Virus record (IMG/VR): IMGVR_UViG_3300028008_001363
Location: 1-64,000 of that record
Reading direction: 5' to 3' (one strand)
DNA from: a virus
Length of the DNA stretch: 64,000 nucleotides
The position numbers and the translations under genes are program-made. Positions 40,799-49,773 of this stretch are shown here, piece by piece. The notes below the pieces were generated by a model, which was not told the DNA's origin, did not search any database, and saw only the letters and a program-made list of their open reading frames with translations. Every line of letters starts with the position of its first letter. Within the stretch, counting starts at the first letter, position 1.

Positions 40799-40806
40799 GA
40801 TAAATA
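40799..40806 (+). promoter_or_regulatory. T4-type late promoter box (GATAAATA)
   Basis: GATAAATAC ending close to the ATG at 40812. The stretch ATAAATACTATTATG equals that at 9003. Confidence 0.6.
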
Positions 40807-40811
40807 CTATT

Positions 40812-41015
40812 ATGAAAATATATGAAGTTATAGGCGAAACAACAGCAGGTGCAATCGCAACTGTGGCATCTCCATTAGGTGGCGGTGACCCTTCGGCTAG
40901 TGTATATAGTAAAAAGAAAAAGAGCAAGAAAAAGAAGGCTAAGATGGGATATAGTGCTGATGTAGGCAATTTATCATACAAGCATCCAGTCAAAACTCCA
41001 ATGATTAAAAGGTAG
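40812..41015 (+). CDS. Small basic protein with capsid-targeting-like N-terminus, 67 aa
   Basis: MKIYEVIGETTAGAIA resembles T4 internal-protein leader peptides, with an IGE site followed by Gly/Ala residues. The middle is a lysine run (KKKKSKKKKAK) suited to DNA binding. Start codon lies five bases after the late box, with no ribosome binding site. A packaged DNA-associated protein is inferred. Confidence 0.6.
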   Translation: MKIYEVIGETTAGAIATVASPLGGGDPSASVYSKKKKSKKKKAKMGYSADVGNLSYKHPVKTPMIKR

Positions 41016-41022
41016 AAGACTT

Positions 41023-43344
41023 ATGAAATTGACACAAATGATAGAACAAAAAGAACGTCCTTACGTGGTCTTTCACGCTAAAAAAGGCAAATATGAAACT
41101 CATGCAGTATCATCTTATGATGCGGCAAAGAATGCGGCTAAACATTGGAAATTAAAATCAACTGCTGGTGTTACACCAATGTTAGCGGATGTAGAACACG
41201 TTGCTGAAAAGTCAGATAAGAACTGTGGTTGTGGTCAAGACCCATGTGTAACATACGGTAATAAGTCACATCAAGCAGAATCTTATGACGACTATCATGG
41301 TGATATGTCTAAAGAAGAATATGACAAAACAGTAAAAGGTTCTGAAATGGAATATTCTGTTTGGGTTGGCGGTACTGAAGTCAGTGATAATTATTTACCA
41401 TATGACGAAGCAGTCAGATTATACGACAAATATAAAGCACAAGGCTATGATGATGTTCAGTTAGATGCTCGTATTAAAGAATCTGTAAATGAAGCAGAAA
41501 AGCGTTGGAAACAAACTAGTATGTCGCCAGCAGAAGCAGAAAAAGAATACGGTAAAGAAAACGTAAAAGTTAAAAAAGGTGCATTGCGTAATGGCGATGA
41601 CATGGTAGAAGTATTTGTTGAATCATATTCTCCAGGTGATGAGTACGCTGATTCAGAAGGCATGGTAAGTAATTGCTGTGGTGCTCCTATGATGGACTAT
41701 AACGATGGACATGGTAGATGTGGTGATTGTAAAGAAATGGCAGCCGGTGAATCTGAAGAAGAATTTTACGAAAGTTATAGTAACGATGGAAAAACAGTTA
41801 CTATATCAGATTACCAACCTGAAGGCGAAGCAAACGCACATAAGAAATTTAACTTGAGAAAGCAGATACACAGAGGCGAAGATGGCAAACTAATCAAATC
41901 GCCTTATGGTGGATATAAAGTTTCATTTCATGGTAGTGCAGAAGACGTAAAAGCATATGCTGAAAAGAACTTAGGTGAAGCATCTAAGAAACAAAAACCT
42001 TTCTATGACAAGCCACTTAAAGAAGAAGATGCAGAAGCAATTGCGGCTAGAGATGAATTCTTAAAAGTTATGGATATGAAACCAAAGAGTAGCAATAAAG
42101 CAATTGATACAATTAAAAAGATTGTAGCAGACAAACAAAATATGCAAGTCAAATTTGACGATGGCAAGATGAAAGTAGATTTATATACAGCATCAGCCGT
42201 TGTGGCAGTATACAATGCTGTAAACGATGCTAACAAAGAAAAAATTGATAATATGCTAAGAACTAAAGAAGGCATGCTTAGAATGTCAAACTTTGCATTT
42301 AGCAAACTTAAAGAAGGTATTGCAGAAGGCAAACGTATTGATGAGATTTTACCATTAGTTGGTGCGATAGCAGGCGCTATCGGTAGAAAAGTTGCTGGTG
42401 CGGCAGTTAAAAACGTTGCTAAAAAGGCAGCCGGTGCGGCAGCAATGGGTTCAGCAAATGCGGCTGGTAGTGCTATTGGTAATGCGGCACAAAGTTCAGG
42501 TATGAATGCTTCAGCAAAAGCAAAAGGCAAAAAACTTAATGCAGTTAAAGAAGCAGGCGGATATTATACACAACCAGTATACGACATGATTAAACAACAT
42601 GGTTATCCAAAAGTAATGCATAGATTACTATCTGCCTTAGATGCAGATGTAATACAGGATTTTATAAACCGTGAGCCAGACTTAAATGAAACAGTAAATG
42701 AAGCCGACATATTAGGCGATAATTATGCGAATGTATATTATGATTACAGTGAAAGTTTTTATATGATTGATGTATATAAAGATGGCAAAAAGGTAGAAGA
42801 ATATGATGATTACATTGGCGCAAATGAAGAAGGTGACCCAATCAAAGATAAGTTCTTAGAACTTGTTAAGAAAGCCGGTTTAGAACCAGAAGGACTTAAT
42901 CTTATATCAACAGGTGGCGATGAACCTGATGAATACGGTGTATTTAAGAATGGTAAATTCAACTGGGATAAGAATGAGGCATTACCTGCAGTAGGAACAG
43001 CAGTTGCTGGTGGTCTTAAGAAGGCCGCAGGTGCAGTTGGAAAATTAGCAAACAAGGCAGATACAGCGGCATTTGGTCTCAAAGCCAAATCAGGCGTTAA
43101 GTACAATGCAAATAGTCCACAAGGCAAAATGATTAGAAACATGGCTAAAAATGGCAAAACTCAAGGTGCTAGAAGCGATGCAAAGAAGGACCTAGTTAAA
43201 GGTACAGTTGCTGACTTGAAAAAGAAAGTCGGTGGTATTGGCGGTATTATGAAAACTGCGGCAGGTTCATCTGGTTTCTTACCAGCATCCAAACAGTTCG
43301 CACAAGACATGATTGAAAAAGCAATCAAGGACGCTGACAAATAA
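41023..43344 (+). CDS. Large multi-segment virion-like protein, 773 aa
   Basis: N-terminus MKLTQMIEQK fits the targeting-peptide set. A cysteine-rich NCGCGQDPC lies near residue 68, and a zinc-ribbon-like NCCGAPMMDYNDGHGRCGDC near 215. VNEA sites sit at 155-158 and 558-561. Two Ala/Gly/Lys-rich helices (around 440-490 and 660-690) could insert in membranes or bind DNA. No enzyme domain recognised. The recurring linkers suggest cleavage into several products during head maturation. Behind a late promoter. Confidence 0.65.
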   Translation: MKLTQMIEQKERPYVVFHAKKGKYETHAVSSYDAAKNAAKHWKLKSTAGVTPMLADVEHVAEKSDKNCGCGQDPCVTYGNKSHQAESYDDYHGDMSKEEYDKTVKGSEMEYSVWVGGTEVSDNYLPYDEAVRLYDKYKAQGYDDVQLDARIKESVNEAEKRWKQTSMSPAEAEKEYGKENVKVKKGALRNGDDMVEVFVESYSPGDEYADSEGMVSNCCGAPMMDYNDGHGRCGDCKEMAAGESEEEFYESYSNDGKTVTISDYQPEGEANAHKKFNLRKQIHRGEDGKLIKSPYGGYKVSFHGSAEDVKAYAEKNLGEASKKQKPFYDKPLKEEDAEAIAARDEFLKVMDMKPKSSNKAIDTIKKIVADKQNMQVKFDDGKMKVDLYTASAVVAVYNAVNDANKEKIDNMLRTKEGMLRMSNFAFSKLKEGIAEGKRIDEILPLVGAIAGAIGRKVAGAAVKNVAKKAAGAAAMGSANAAGSAIGNAAQSSGMNASAKAKGKKLNAVKEAGGYYTQPVYDMIKQHGYPKVMHRLLSALDADVIQDFINREPDLNETVNEADILGDNYANVYYDYSESFYMIDVYKDGKKVEEYDDYIGANEEGDPIKDKFLELVKKAGLEPEGLNLISTGGDEPDEYGVFKNGKFNWDKNEALPAVGTAVAGGLKKAAGAVGKLANKADTAAFGLKAKSGVKYNANSPQGKMIRNMAKNGKTQGARSDAKKDLVKGTVADLKKKVGGIGGIMKTAAGSSGFLPASKQFAQDMIEKAIKDADK

Positions 43345-43357
43345 TCATAAAAACCTA

Positions 43358-43386
43358 TTGACTTTGTAAGTCACTTATGTTAATAT
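43358..43386 (+). promoter_or_regulatory. Sigma70-like promoter of the replication block
   Basis: TTGACT (43358-43363), 17-bp spacer, TAATAT (43381-43386). The expected start lies inside the following hairpin. Confidence 0.65.
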
Positions 43387-43390
43387 ATAA

Positions 43391-43416
43391 AGAGTGTGTA
43401 AAAGCACTCTTTTTTA
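43391..43416 (+). terminator. Rho-independent terminator overlapping a transcription start
   Basis: Stem AGAGTG/CACTCT (43391-43396 and 43405-43410) followed by seven T. It would end transcripts of the 35-43 kb genes. Confidence 0.75.
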
Positions 43417-43440
43417 TTGTCCAACTTATAGGAGATTTAT

Positions 43441-43701
43441 ATGTCAATTGACGCAATTAACGAAGAAGAAAAAGCAAAACTCATTCAATTAGTGAACGAA
43501 GGTTGTTTAGTTCTACAAGAATGTGAAGACCTGAAAGGTGGATTACGTGATACTGTAAGAGCAATTGCTGAAGAAATCGATGTTAAACCATCAGTATTGA
43601 ACAAAGCAATATCTGTGGCACACAAAGCCAAATTAGCAGAGACTCGTGCCGACTTTGAAGATATGGAAACTATCCTAGAAACAGTAGGTCGCACTCTTTG
43701 A
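43441..43701 (+). CDS. dsbA: DsbA-like double-stranded DNA-binding protein
   Basis: 86 aa. A helical acidic protein whose central IAEEIDVKPSVLNKAISVAHKAK block and length resemble T4 DsbA, a dsDNA-binding protein that aids late transcription. Homologues sit beside DNA polymerase in T4-like marine phages as I recall. AGGAGATTTAT precedes the ATG. It is unrelated to the thiol oxidase of the same name. Confidence 0.6.
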   Translation: MSIDAINEEEKAKLIQLVNEGCLVLQECEDLKGGLRDTVRAIAEEIDVKPSVLNKAISVAHKAKLAETRADFEDMETILETVGRTL

Positions 43702-46505
43702 GTTATGTAGATGCTTTCTACAACAAAGACAAAGACATTGTTCAAGTTGTAGAACGAATTAAAGGTAAACGTGTTTACAGTGATTATCCAGCGTGGCGTA
43801 CTTTCTATGTGAAAGACCCACGTGGTGACCACACAAGTATTCACGGTGATAAAGTTCGTCAAATCAAATGTAAACGTCTCAAAGACCTCCATAAAGAACG
43901 AAAGATAAACGTAGGCAAAACATTTTACGAAAGTGATATGAAGCCTGAAGTTAAGTGTTTGAGTGAGAACTACAACGGCGTAGAATCACCAAAACTTAAT
44001 ACTGCTTTCTTCGATATTGAGACTGACTTTGATGCGACTAAAGGCTTCGCTGACCCTAGTGACCCGTTTATGGCAATCACAGCCATTACGGTTCATTTAC
44101 AATGGCTTGACTTACTTGTCACACTCGTAATCCCACCAAAGGGTATGCGTGAGGGCGAAGGCTTAGAAGAGGCACAACGCATTTGTTCACAATTCGAAAA
44201 CACAGAACTATACCTAAGTGAAGCAGATATGCTCAATGACTTCTTAGATGTGATTGAAGATGCTGATGTGTTGACTGGTTGGAACTCTGAAGGTTATGAT
44301 ATTCCATATACTGTTAATCGAATTACTAGAGTACTGAGTAAGTCACATACACGCAAGATGTGTTTGTGGGATTTAGTACCTCAGAAACGTAAGATTGTAA
44401 AATATGGTAAAGAACAAGAAACATTTGACTTGTTTGGTAGAATTCACCTCGACTACTTAGAACTCTATCGTAAGTATACTTACCACGAAATGCATTCATA
44501 TGCACTTGATACGATTGGTGAACATGAAGTAGGTGAACAAAAAGTTGCATATGATGGCACACTCGACCAGTTATATAACAATGACTTCTACAAATTCGTA
44601 GCCTATAACAGACAAGACGTTGCACTACTTGATAAGATTGATAAGAAACTAAGATTTATCGAATTAGCAAATGAGATTGCACACGATAATACAGTGAATA
44701 TCAAAACAACAATGGGTGCTGTTGCTGTTACTGAACAAGCAATCATTAACGAAGCACACAGACGAGGCATGGTTGTTCCTGACAGAAAAAGACGTGAATG
44801 GTCAGATGATGATGTTGATTTGAGTGATGAAGAATTACATGACTTAGAAATGCAAAAGGCCGCAGGTGCTTTCGTGGCAGTTCCTAAGAAAGGTTTACAG
44901 AAGTGGGTTGCAGGTATTGATATCAACTCTCTTTATCCATCAGTTATTCGTGCAATGAATATGTCGCCAGAAACTATCGCTGGACAACTAAGACCAGATT
45001 TGACTGAAAAGATGATTGGTGACCGAATTAAAGAAGGCAGAAAAACTGGTGCTAAAACATATGGGTCTTCTCAAGCATGGGATGAAACGTTTAGTTCAGA
45101 AGAGTTTCGTGTTCTAAATGAGAAAGACAAAGCAAGTAGAGTTACGTTAGTACTAGAAGATAGTCCATACGAAGACATGAAAACAACTCAAACAGTATCT
45201 GGTGCAGAAGCATATGACTTGATATTCAATAGCGGATTGAACTGGACTGTGACTGCAAATGGCACTATATTCAAACAAGATGTACAAGGTATTGTCCCTA
45301 GTTTGTTAGAACGTTGGTATGCAGAACGACAAGTGATGCAACAAAGCAAAAAGAAGGCTATTGCAGATGGTGATAAAGAACAAATCGCTTACTGGGATAA
45401 ACGACAGTTAGTTAAAAAGATTAACTTGAACTCTCTGTATGGTGCGTTGTTGAACCAAGGTTGTCGTTTCTATGATAAGCGTATTGGTCAGAGTACAACA
45501 CTTACGGGTCGTTGTATTACTCGACATATGGGTGCGAAAACAAATGAAGTTATCGCAGGTCATTACGACTATAAAGGTCCAGCAGTTATATATGGTGATA
45601 CAGACTCCATTTACTATTCAATGTATCCCGTGTACCAGCAAGAGATTGATGATGGTTCTATAGAGTGGACTAAAGACAAGGTCTTAGAGTTATATGACGA
45701 AGTAGCAAATCAAGTGAATGCTAGTTTTCCAGACTTTATGAAAACGTTCTTTAATGTTCCTAGAAAAGAAGGCGAGATTATCGTTGCTGGTCGTGAGAAC
45801 TGTGCCACACAAGGTATCTTTATTAAGAAGAAACGATATGCAATGCTTATCTATGATGATGATGGCGAACGCCGTGATATAGATGGCAAACCAGGAAAGA
45901 TTAAAGCGATGGGTCTTGACCTTAAACGTTCTGATACTCCTGGTTATATGCAAGATTTTCTCAGTGAAGTTCTACTGAAAGTATTGACTGAAGGAACACG
46001 TGAAGAAGTCATTAAAATGGTCAAAGAGTTTAAGAAAGAGTTTAGAGCAAAGCCAGGTTGGGAAAAAGGTTCTCAATCTCGTGTGAACAATTTGACTTCA
46101 TATAAGAACCGTGTGAATGCCGCTAAGAAGGCAATGGCTAAAGATATGAATGCGGGCGGTGATGCATCTAAGAAAGACAAAGTACATCTTCCTGGTCACG
46201 TGTCAGCCGCATTGAACTGGAATATGTTACGTGAACTTAACCAAGACAAGTATGCAGTAGAGATTGTAGATGGTATGAAGTGTATCATTTGTAAACTAAA
46301 ACCAAATACGTTCAAGTTAAAGAGTGTGGCATATCCAATTGATGCTACAAAGATACCACAATGGTTTCAGGATTTGCCATTCGACCACGAGTTAATGGAA
46401 CAAACGATTGTTGATAAGAAGTTAGACAACTTGATTGGTGTTTTGAATTGGGATATGAGTGATGCAAATGCATCCGAAACTTTTGACAACTTGTTTGATT
46501 TATAA
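43698..46505 (+). CDS. 43: Family B DNA polymerase (gp43-like)
   Basis: 935 aa. 3'-5' exonuclease motifs FFDIETDF, VLTGWNSEGYDIPY and YNRQDVALLDKI come first. Polymerase motif A is DINSLYPS (residues 408-415), motif B KKINLNSLYGA, motif C YGDTDS (632-637). A C-terminal thumb and clamp-binding tail end in DNLFDL, similar to the gp45-binding peptide of T4 polymerase. It starts at a TTG that overlaps the previous stop (TTGA), so expression is coupled to the dsbA-like gene. It replicates the phage genome with clamp and loader encoded in the window. Confidence 0.95.
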   Translation: MSYVDAFYNKDKDIVQVVERIKGKRVYSDYPAWRTFYVKDPRGDHTSIHGDKVRQIKCKRLKDLHKERKINVGKTFYESDMKPEVKCLSENYNGVESPKLNTAFFDIETDFDATKGFADPSDPFMAITAITVHLQWLDLLVTLVIPPKGMREGEGLEEAQRICSQFENTELYLSEADMLNDFLDVIEDADVLTGWNSEGYDIPYTVNRITRVLSKSHTRKMCLWDLVPQKRKIVKYGKEQETFDLFGRIHLDYLELYRKYTYHEMHSYALDTIGEHEVGEQKVAYDGTLDQLYNNDFYKFVAYNRQDVALLDKIDKKLRFIELANEIAHDNTVNIKTTMGAVAVTEQAIINEAHRRGMVVPDRKRREWSDDDVDLSDEELHDLEMQKAAGAFVAVPKKGLQKWVAGIDINSLYPSVIRAMNMSPETIAGQLRPDLTEKMIGDRIKEGRKTGAKTYGSSQAWDETFSSEEFRVLNEKDKASRVTLVLEDSPYEDMKTTQTVSGAEAYDLIFNSGLNWTVTANGTIFKQDVQGIVPSLLERWYAERQVMQQSKKKAIADGDKEQIAYWDKRQLVKKINLNSLYGALLNQGCRFYDKRIGQSTTLTGRCITRHMGAKTNEVIAGHYDYKGPAVIYGDTDSIYYSMYPVYQQEIDDGSIEWTKDKVLELYDEVANQVNASFPDFMKTFFNVPRKEGEIIVAGRENCATQGIFIKKKRYAMLIYDDDGERRDIDGKPGKIKAMGLDLKRSDTPGYMQDFLSEVLLKVLTEGTREEVIKMVKEFKKEFRAKPGWEKGSQSRVNNLTSYKNRVNAAKKAMAKDMNAGGDASKKDKVHLPGHVSAALNWNMLRELNQDKYAVEIVDGMKCIICKLKPNTFKLKSVAYPIDATKIPQWFQDLPFDHELMEQTIVDKKLDNLIGVLNWDMSDANASETFDNLFDL

Positions 46506-47047
46506 TGAGCAATACTTACACAGACTTGATTCAGAGACGGGCGAGAAACAAAGAGTCAGATGAATGTTATACACCATCTGACCAAGTTCAACCACTTCTG
46601 AAATACATCGATAAAGATAAAACTTATTATGAAGCGACTAGTGGAACATCTAATCTAATCGTAGATGGCTTTAACAACAATGGATATAAGATAGTACCAA
46701 GTGAGGGTAAAGACTTTTTCGATTGTGAGCCAGATGATGTGTATGATGGAATTATAACTAATCCACCATATAGTATCAAAGATAAGTTTATAGAACACTG
46801 CTATGCCCTAGGTAAACCATTCGCATTGTTATTGCCTGTAACGAGTTTTCAAGGTGGGAAACGAGGTAGAATGTTTATAGAGCATGGTATGTCTACACTT
46901 GTATATAATAATCGTGTAGACTTTACAGGAAAGGGTAATCCAACATTTGGTAATGCTTGGTTTATGCATGGGTTTTTACCCCCTAATACGATTTATTGGG
47001 TAGATAACCCTAAACAAAGTAAGAAAACCAAGTCAATTATAGGTTGA
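46505..47047 (+). CDS. DNA adenine methyltransferase-like protein
   Basis: 180 aa. DECYTPSDQV opens the fold and ITNPPYSIKDKF is the catalytic NPPY motif of N6-adenine methyltransferases. Motif I for SAM binding is degenerate (EATSGTSNL). Very short and without a visible target-recognition domain. Phages use such enzymes to shield or mark DNA. The stop codon is part of the -35 of the clamp promoter. Overlaps polymerase by one base. Confidence 0.7.
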   Translation: MSNTYTDLIQRRARNKESDECYTPSDQVQPLLKYIDKDKTYYEATSGTSNLIVDGFNNNGYKIVPSEGKDFFDCEPDDVYDGIITNPPYSIKDKFIEHCYALGKPFALLLPVTSFQGGKRGRMFIEHGMSTLVYNNRVDFTGKGNPTFGNAWFMHGFLPPNTIYWVDNPKQSKKTKSIIG

Positions 47048-47073
47048 CAAACGGTAATGGAATATGTTATAAT
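47044..47073 (+). promoter_or_regulatory. Sigma70-like promoter of the sliding clamp
   Basis: TTGACA (47044-47049, including the methyltransferase stop), 18-bp spacer, TATAAT (47068-47073) with TGT extension. Confidence 0.85.
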
Positions 47074-47100
47074 TAATGAAATCAATCAGGAGAACTAAAC

Positions 47101-47856
47101 ATGCGTGATATTTTAAAAGATATTGTAAAACATACACACTCACTTGGAATTATCCAAGCGGCTAAAGTGACAACAGATGCTGAAGGAACTACAATCGATG
47201 CAATGGACGATGACCGTACTGTTGTTTTGCGTGGTAAACTACATTCACCTGTTGCTGAATTCGAAGGTAAGTTTGGTCTAGGTAGACTAGGCGTACTTAA
47301 CGGACTACTTAGTTATAGCAGTGAAGACAAAGAAGGCAACATGGTACAATCTGAAGTCAAGGTTGGTACAGAAACACGTAATGGTGAAGATGTAACTACT
47401 GAACTAAACTTCTCAATGCCAGGTGGCTTCGATAGTTCGTATCGTGTAATCGTATCAGAACTAGTAGACGCACAAATCAAAACTGCAAGTTTTCGTGGTG
47501 CGGCATGGAATGTAGAGATTATGCCTACACAAAAAGCAATCAAAGACCTACAATACTTTGCAGGTATTCTTGGTGCTTTTGACCCGTTACTTACTGCAAG
47601 AACAGTTAACGGCAACTTAGTATTCTTTATTGGTGATAGTTCAACAGATAAAGTAGAACTTCCATTTGCAAGTAACGTAGAGGGTGAACTAAAGACAGGT
47701 TGGTCATTCCCATTGTCAACAGTTCTAACTATTCTTAAACTAAGTGACACAAGCACAATGAACATGAAGATTTCAGACCAAGGTGCTATGATGATTGCAG
47801 TTGATAGTGGGTTGGGTATGTATGAATATATTTTACCAGCAAAAGCAGGTAACTAA
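47101..47856 (+). CDS. 45: Sliding clamp (gp45-like)
   Basis: 251 aa. Consistent with the gp45 clamp of T4-like phages in size, acidity and two-domain layout: an N-terminal domain beginning MRDILKDIVKHTHSLG and a C-terminal domain ending LGMYEYILPA. Gp45 forms a trimeric ring that tethers the polymerase and, in T4, activates late transcription with gp33/gp55. Own strong promoter with AGGAG before the ATG. Supported more by context than by single motifs. Confidence 0.8.
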   Translation: MRDILKDIVKHTHSLGIIQAAKVTTDAEGTTIDAMDDDRTVVLRGKLHSPVAEFEGKFGLGRLGVLNGLLSYSSEDKEGNMVQSEVKVGTETRNGEDVTTELNFSMPGGFDSSYRVIVSELVDAQIKTASFRGAAWNVEIMPTQKAIKDLQYFAGILGAFDPLLTARTVNGNLVFFIGDSSTDKVELPFASNVEGELKTGWSFPLSTVLTILKLSDTSTMNMKISDQGAMMIAVDSGLGMYEYILPAKAGN

Positions 47857-47858
47857 AT

Positions 47859-47866
47859 TATAAATA
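47859..47866 (+). promoter_or_regulatory. T4-type late promoter box (TATAAATA)
   Basis: TATAAATAC three bases after the clamp stop, 30 bases before the gene at 47897. Confidence 0.6.
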
Positions 47867-47896
47867 CATCAGAGAGGTCTAATATAGGAGAAGCAA

Positions 47897-48106
47897 ATGA
47901 CTACACCCGTAAGACCAGACGTTGACGAAAAGAAACGTACACGCCTCATATATTTAAAGAAACAACACAGAGACCTAGACAACGGTATAACTACTGCATA
48001 CAATATGCGTACTGAAGACCTAGTAGTTTCTAAACTTAAGTTGAAGAAGTTGCATCTAAAAGAAGAAATTCTACGGCTAGAAGAAGAGTTAGCAGGAAAC
48101 TTGTGA
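47897..48106 (+). CDS. YdcH/DUF465-like helical hairpin protein
   Basis: 69 aa. RLIYLKKQHRDLDNGITTAY followed by KLKLKKLHLKEEILRLEEEL is the two-helix pattern of DUF465 (YdcH) proteins. No established biochemical role. TATAGGAGAAGCAA before the ATG. The stop overlaps the GTG start of apt. Confidence 0.65.
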   Translation: MTTPVRPDVDEKKRTRLIYLKKQHRDLDNGITTAYNMRTEDLVVSKLKLKKLHLKEEILRLEEELAGNL

Positions 48107-48654
48107 CTATTATAAAACCTACACCAAAAACTATTCAAAATTTGATTAGAGTAATACCAGACCATCCTAGGCCTGGTGTTCTCTATCAGGATATGGCTAG
48201 TATATTTAATGCACCTCAAGGTCTTCAACATGTAATGACTTTGTTTTCAGACTATATTGAAGAAAACAATATTCAATTTAACAAAATCATTGGGCTAGAT
48301 GCTCGTGGTTTTCCTATGGCAGGTGCATTAAGTTCACAAACTGGTATACCATTTTCTATGGCTAGAAAGAAAGGTAAACTACCAGGTGAAACTATCTTTA
48401 CACAATATGAACTAGAATATGGAACTGATGAATTACATCTACAGAAAGGTGCAATACAAAGAGGTGACAAAGTTCTGGTCATAGATGATGTTATTGCAAC
48501 TGGTGGGACACTAGGTGCTGTGATTACATTAACTGATAGATTTGGTGCTGATATTAGTAGTATACTAAGTATAATGGAACTAGAGTTTTTAGGTGGTGGT
48601 GCTAAGTTACGAGACGAAGGCTACGATGTATACTCTATACTCCAAGAACAATAA
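48103..48654 (+). CDS. apt: Adenine phosphoribosyltransferase
   Basis: 183 aa, GTG start overlapping the previous stop (GTGA). IPDHPRPGVLYQDM, GLDARGFPMA and the PRPP-binding loop VLVIDDVIATGGTL match Apt closely. It converts adenine plus PRPP to AMP. Immediately followed by SAM synthetase, so it may return adenine released from SAM-derived products or host DNA to the ATP pool. Confidence 0.92.
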   Translation: MTIIKPTPKTIQNLIRVIPDHPRPGVLYQDMASIFNAPQGLQHVMTLFSDYIEENNIQFNKIIGLDARGFPMAGALSSQTGIPFSMARKKGKLPGETIFTQYELEYGTDELHLQKGAIQRGDKVLVIDDVIATGGTLGAVITLTDRFGADISSILSIMELEFLGGGAKLRDEGYDVYSILQEQ

Positions 48655-48669
48655 CATAAAAGGGTTTAA

Positions 48670-49752
48670 ATGAACAACTATATTTTTACAAGCGAAAGTG
48701 TAAGCGATGGACATCCAGATAAAGTTTCTGACCAGATTAGTGATGCATTAGTTGATGCAGGACTAAAGAATGGCGATGAAACTACTCGTGTTGCTATCGA
48801 AACACTTGTAACCACTAACCACGTAACGGTAGCGGGTGAAGTAAAGAACTTTAACGTAGATAATGTAAAAGATATTATACGAGATAAAGTTAAAGAAATT
48901 GGCTATGAACAAGAAGGATTTCATTGGGATAATTTAAATATCTATAATGAAATACATTCACAATCAGGTGATATTGGATTAGGTACTGATGACTTTGGTG
49001 CAGGTGACCAAGGCATTATGTTTGGCTATGCAACTAATGAAAACGATGCAATGCTACCAGCACCAATTTACTATTCACATGAAATTCTAAAGAAACTAAA
49101 AGAACTTAGATTAGATGGATATGATTTCTTACTTCCAGATGCTAAGTCTCAAGTAAGTATTCAGTATGTTGGTGGTCGTGTTCAACGAGCAGACCAAATT
49201 GTAGTAAGTACACAACATAAACAGGGCTTTATGCATAGTCTTAAAGCACCAGTGAAAGAAGCAGTCAATAGTGTAATGGGAGATTTAATAGATGACAATA
49301 CTAAATGGCATATCAATCCTACAGGCAATTTTGTCATTGGTGGTCCTGATGGTGATACAGGACTCACCGGGCGTAAGATTATCGTTGATACTTATGGTGG
49401 CTATGCTCCCCATGGTGGTGGTGCTTTTAGTGGAAAAGACCCCACAAAAGTCGACCGAAGTGCCGCCTATATGGCACGGTGGTTAGCAAAGAATGTTGTA
49501 GCAGACAATATGGCAGATTGGTGTCAAATTCAATTGTCATATGCTATTGGTGTAAAAGAACCAACAAGTATCTATATAGATAGTAATGGACACAACAGAA
49601 CTATTCAAAAGTTTATCGAAGAAAACATTGACCTAACACCAAAGGGTATCATTGATAGATTTGATTTATTCAAGTTTTATGGTTATAGTGAAAACTGTAT
49701 CTACGGACACTTTGGCAACAAAGATGTACCATGGGAAAAGATTGGATGGTAA
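48670..49752 (+). CDS. metK: S-adenosylmethionine synthetase
   Basis: 360 aa (cellular about 385). FTSESVSDGHPDKVSDQISD contains the catalytic His and the Asp/Lys ligands. GAGDQGIMFGYA and GGGAFSGKDPTKVDRSA are the two other MetK signatures. It makes SAM from ATP and methionine. SAM users in this window are the adenine methyltransferase-like and radical SAM proteins. A phage metK suggests SAM becomes limiting during infection. Confidence 0.95.
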   Translation: MNNYIFTSESVSDGHPDKVSDQISDALVDAGLKNGDETTRVAIETLVTTNHVTVAGEVKNFNVDNVKDIIRDKVKEIGYEQEGFHWDNLNIYNEIHSQSGDIGLGTDDFGAGDQGIMFGYATNENDAMLPAPIYYSHEILKKLKELRLDGYDFLLPDAKSQVSIQYVGGRVQRADQIVVSTQHKQGFMHSLKAPVKEAVNSVMGDLIDDNTKWHINPTGNFVIGGPDGDTGLTGRKIIVDTYGGYAPHGGGAFSGKDPTKVDRSAAYMARWLAKNVVADNMADWCQIQLSYAIGVKEPTSIYIDSNGHNRTIQKFIEENIDLTPKGIIDRFDLFKFYGYSENCIYGHFGNKDVPWEKIGW

Positions 49753-49773
49753 CAATTGAAAAGGAGAAATATT

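Noticed and set aside
42003-42530. 175-codon minus-strand frame in the 41023 gene
   Set aside because: Alanine-rich artefact of the lysine/alanine-rich coding strand.
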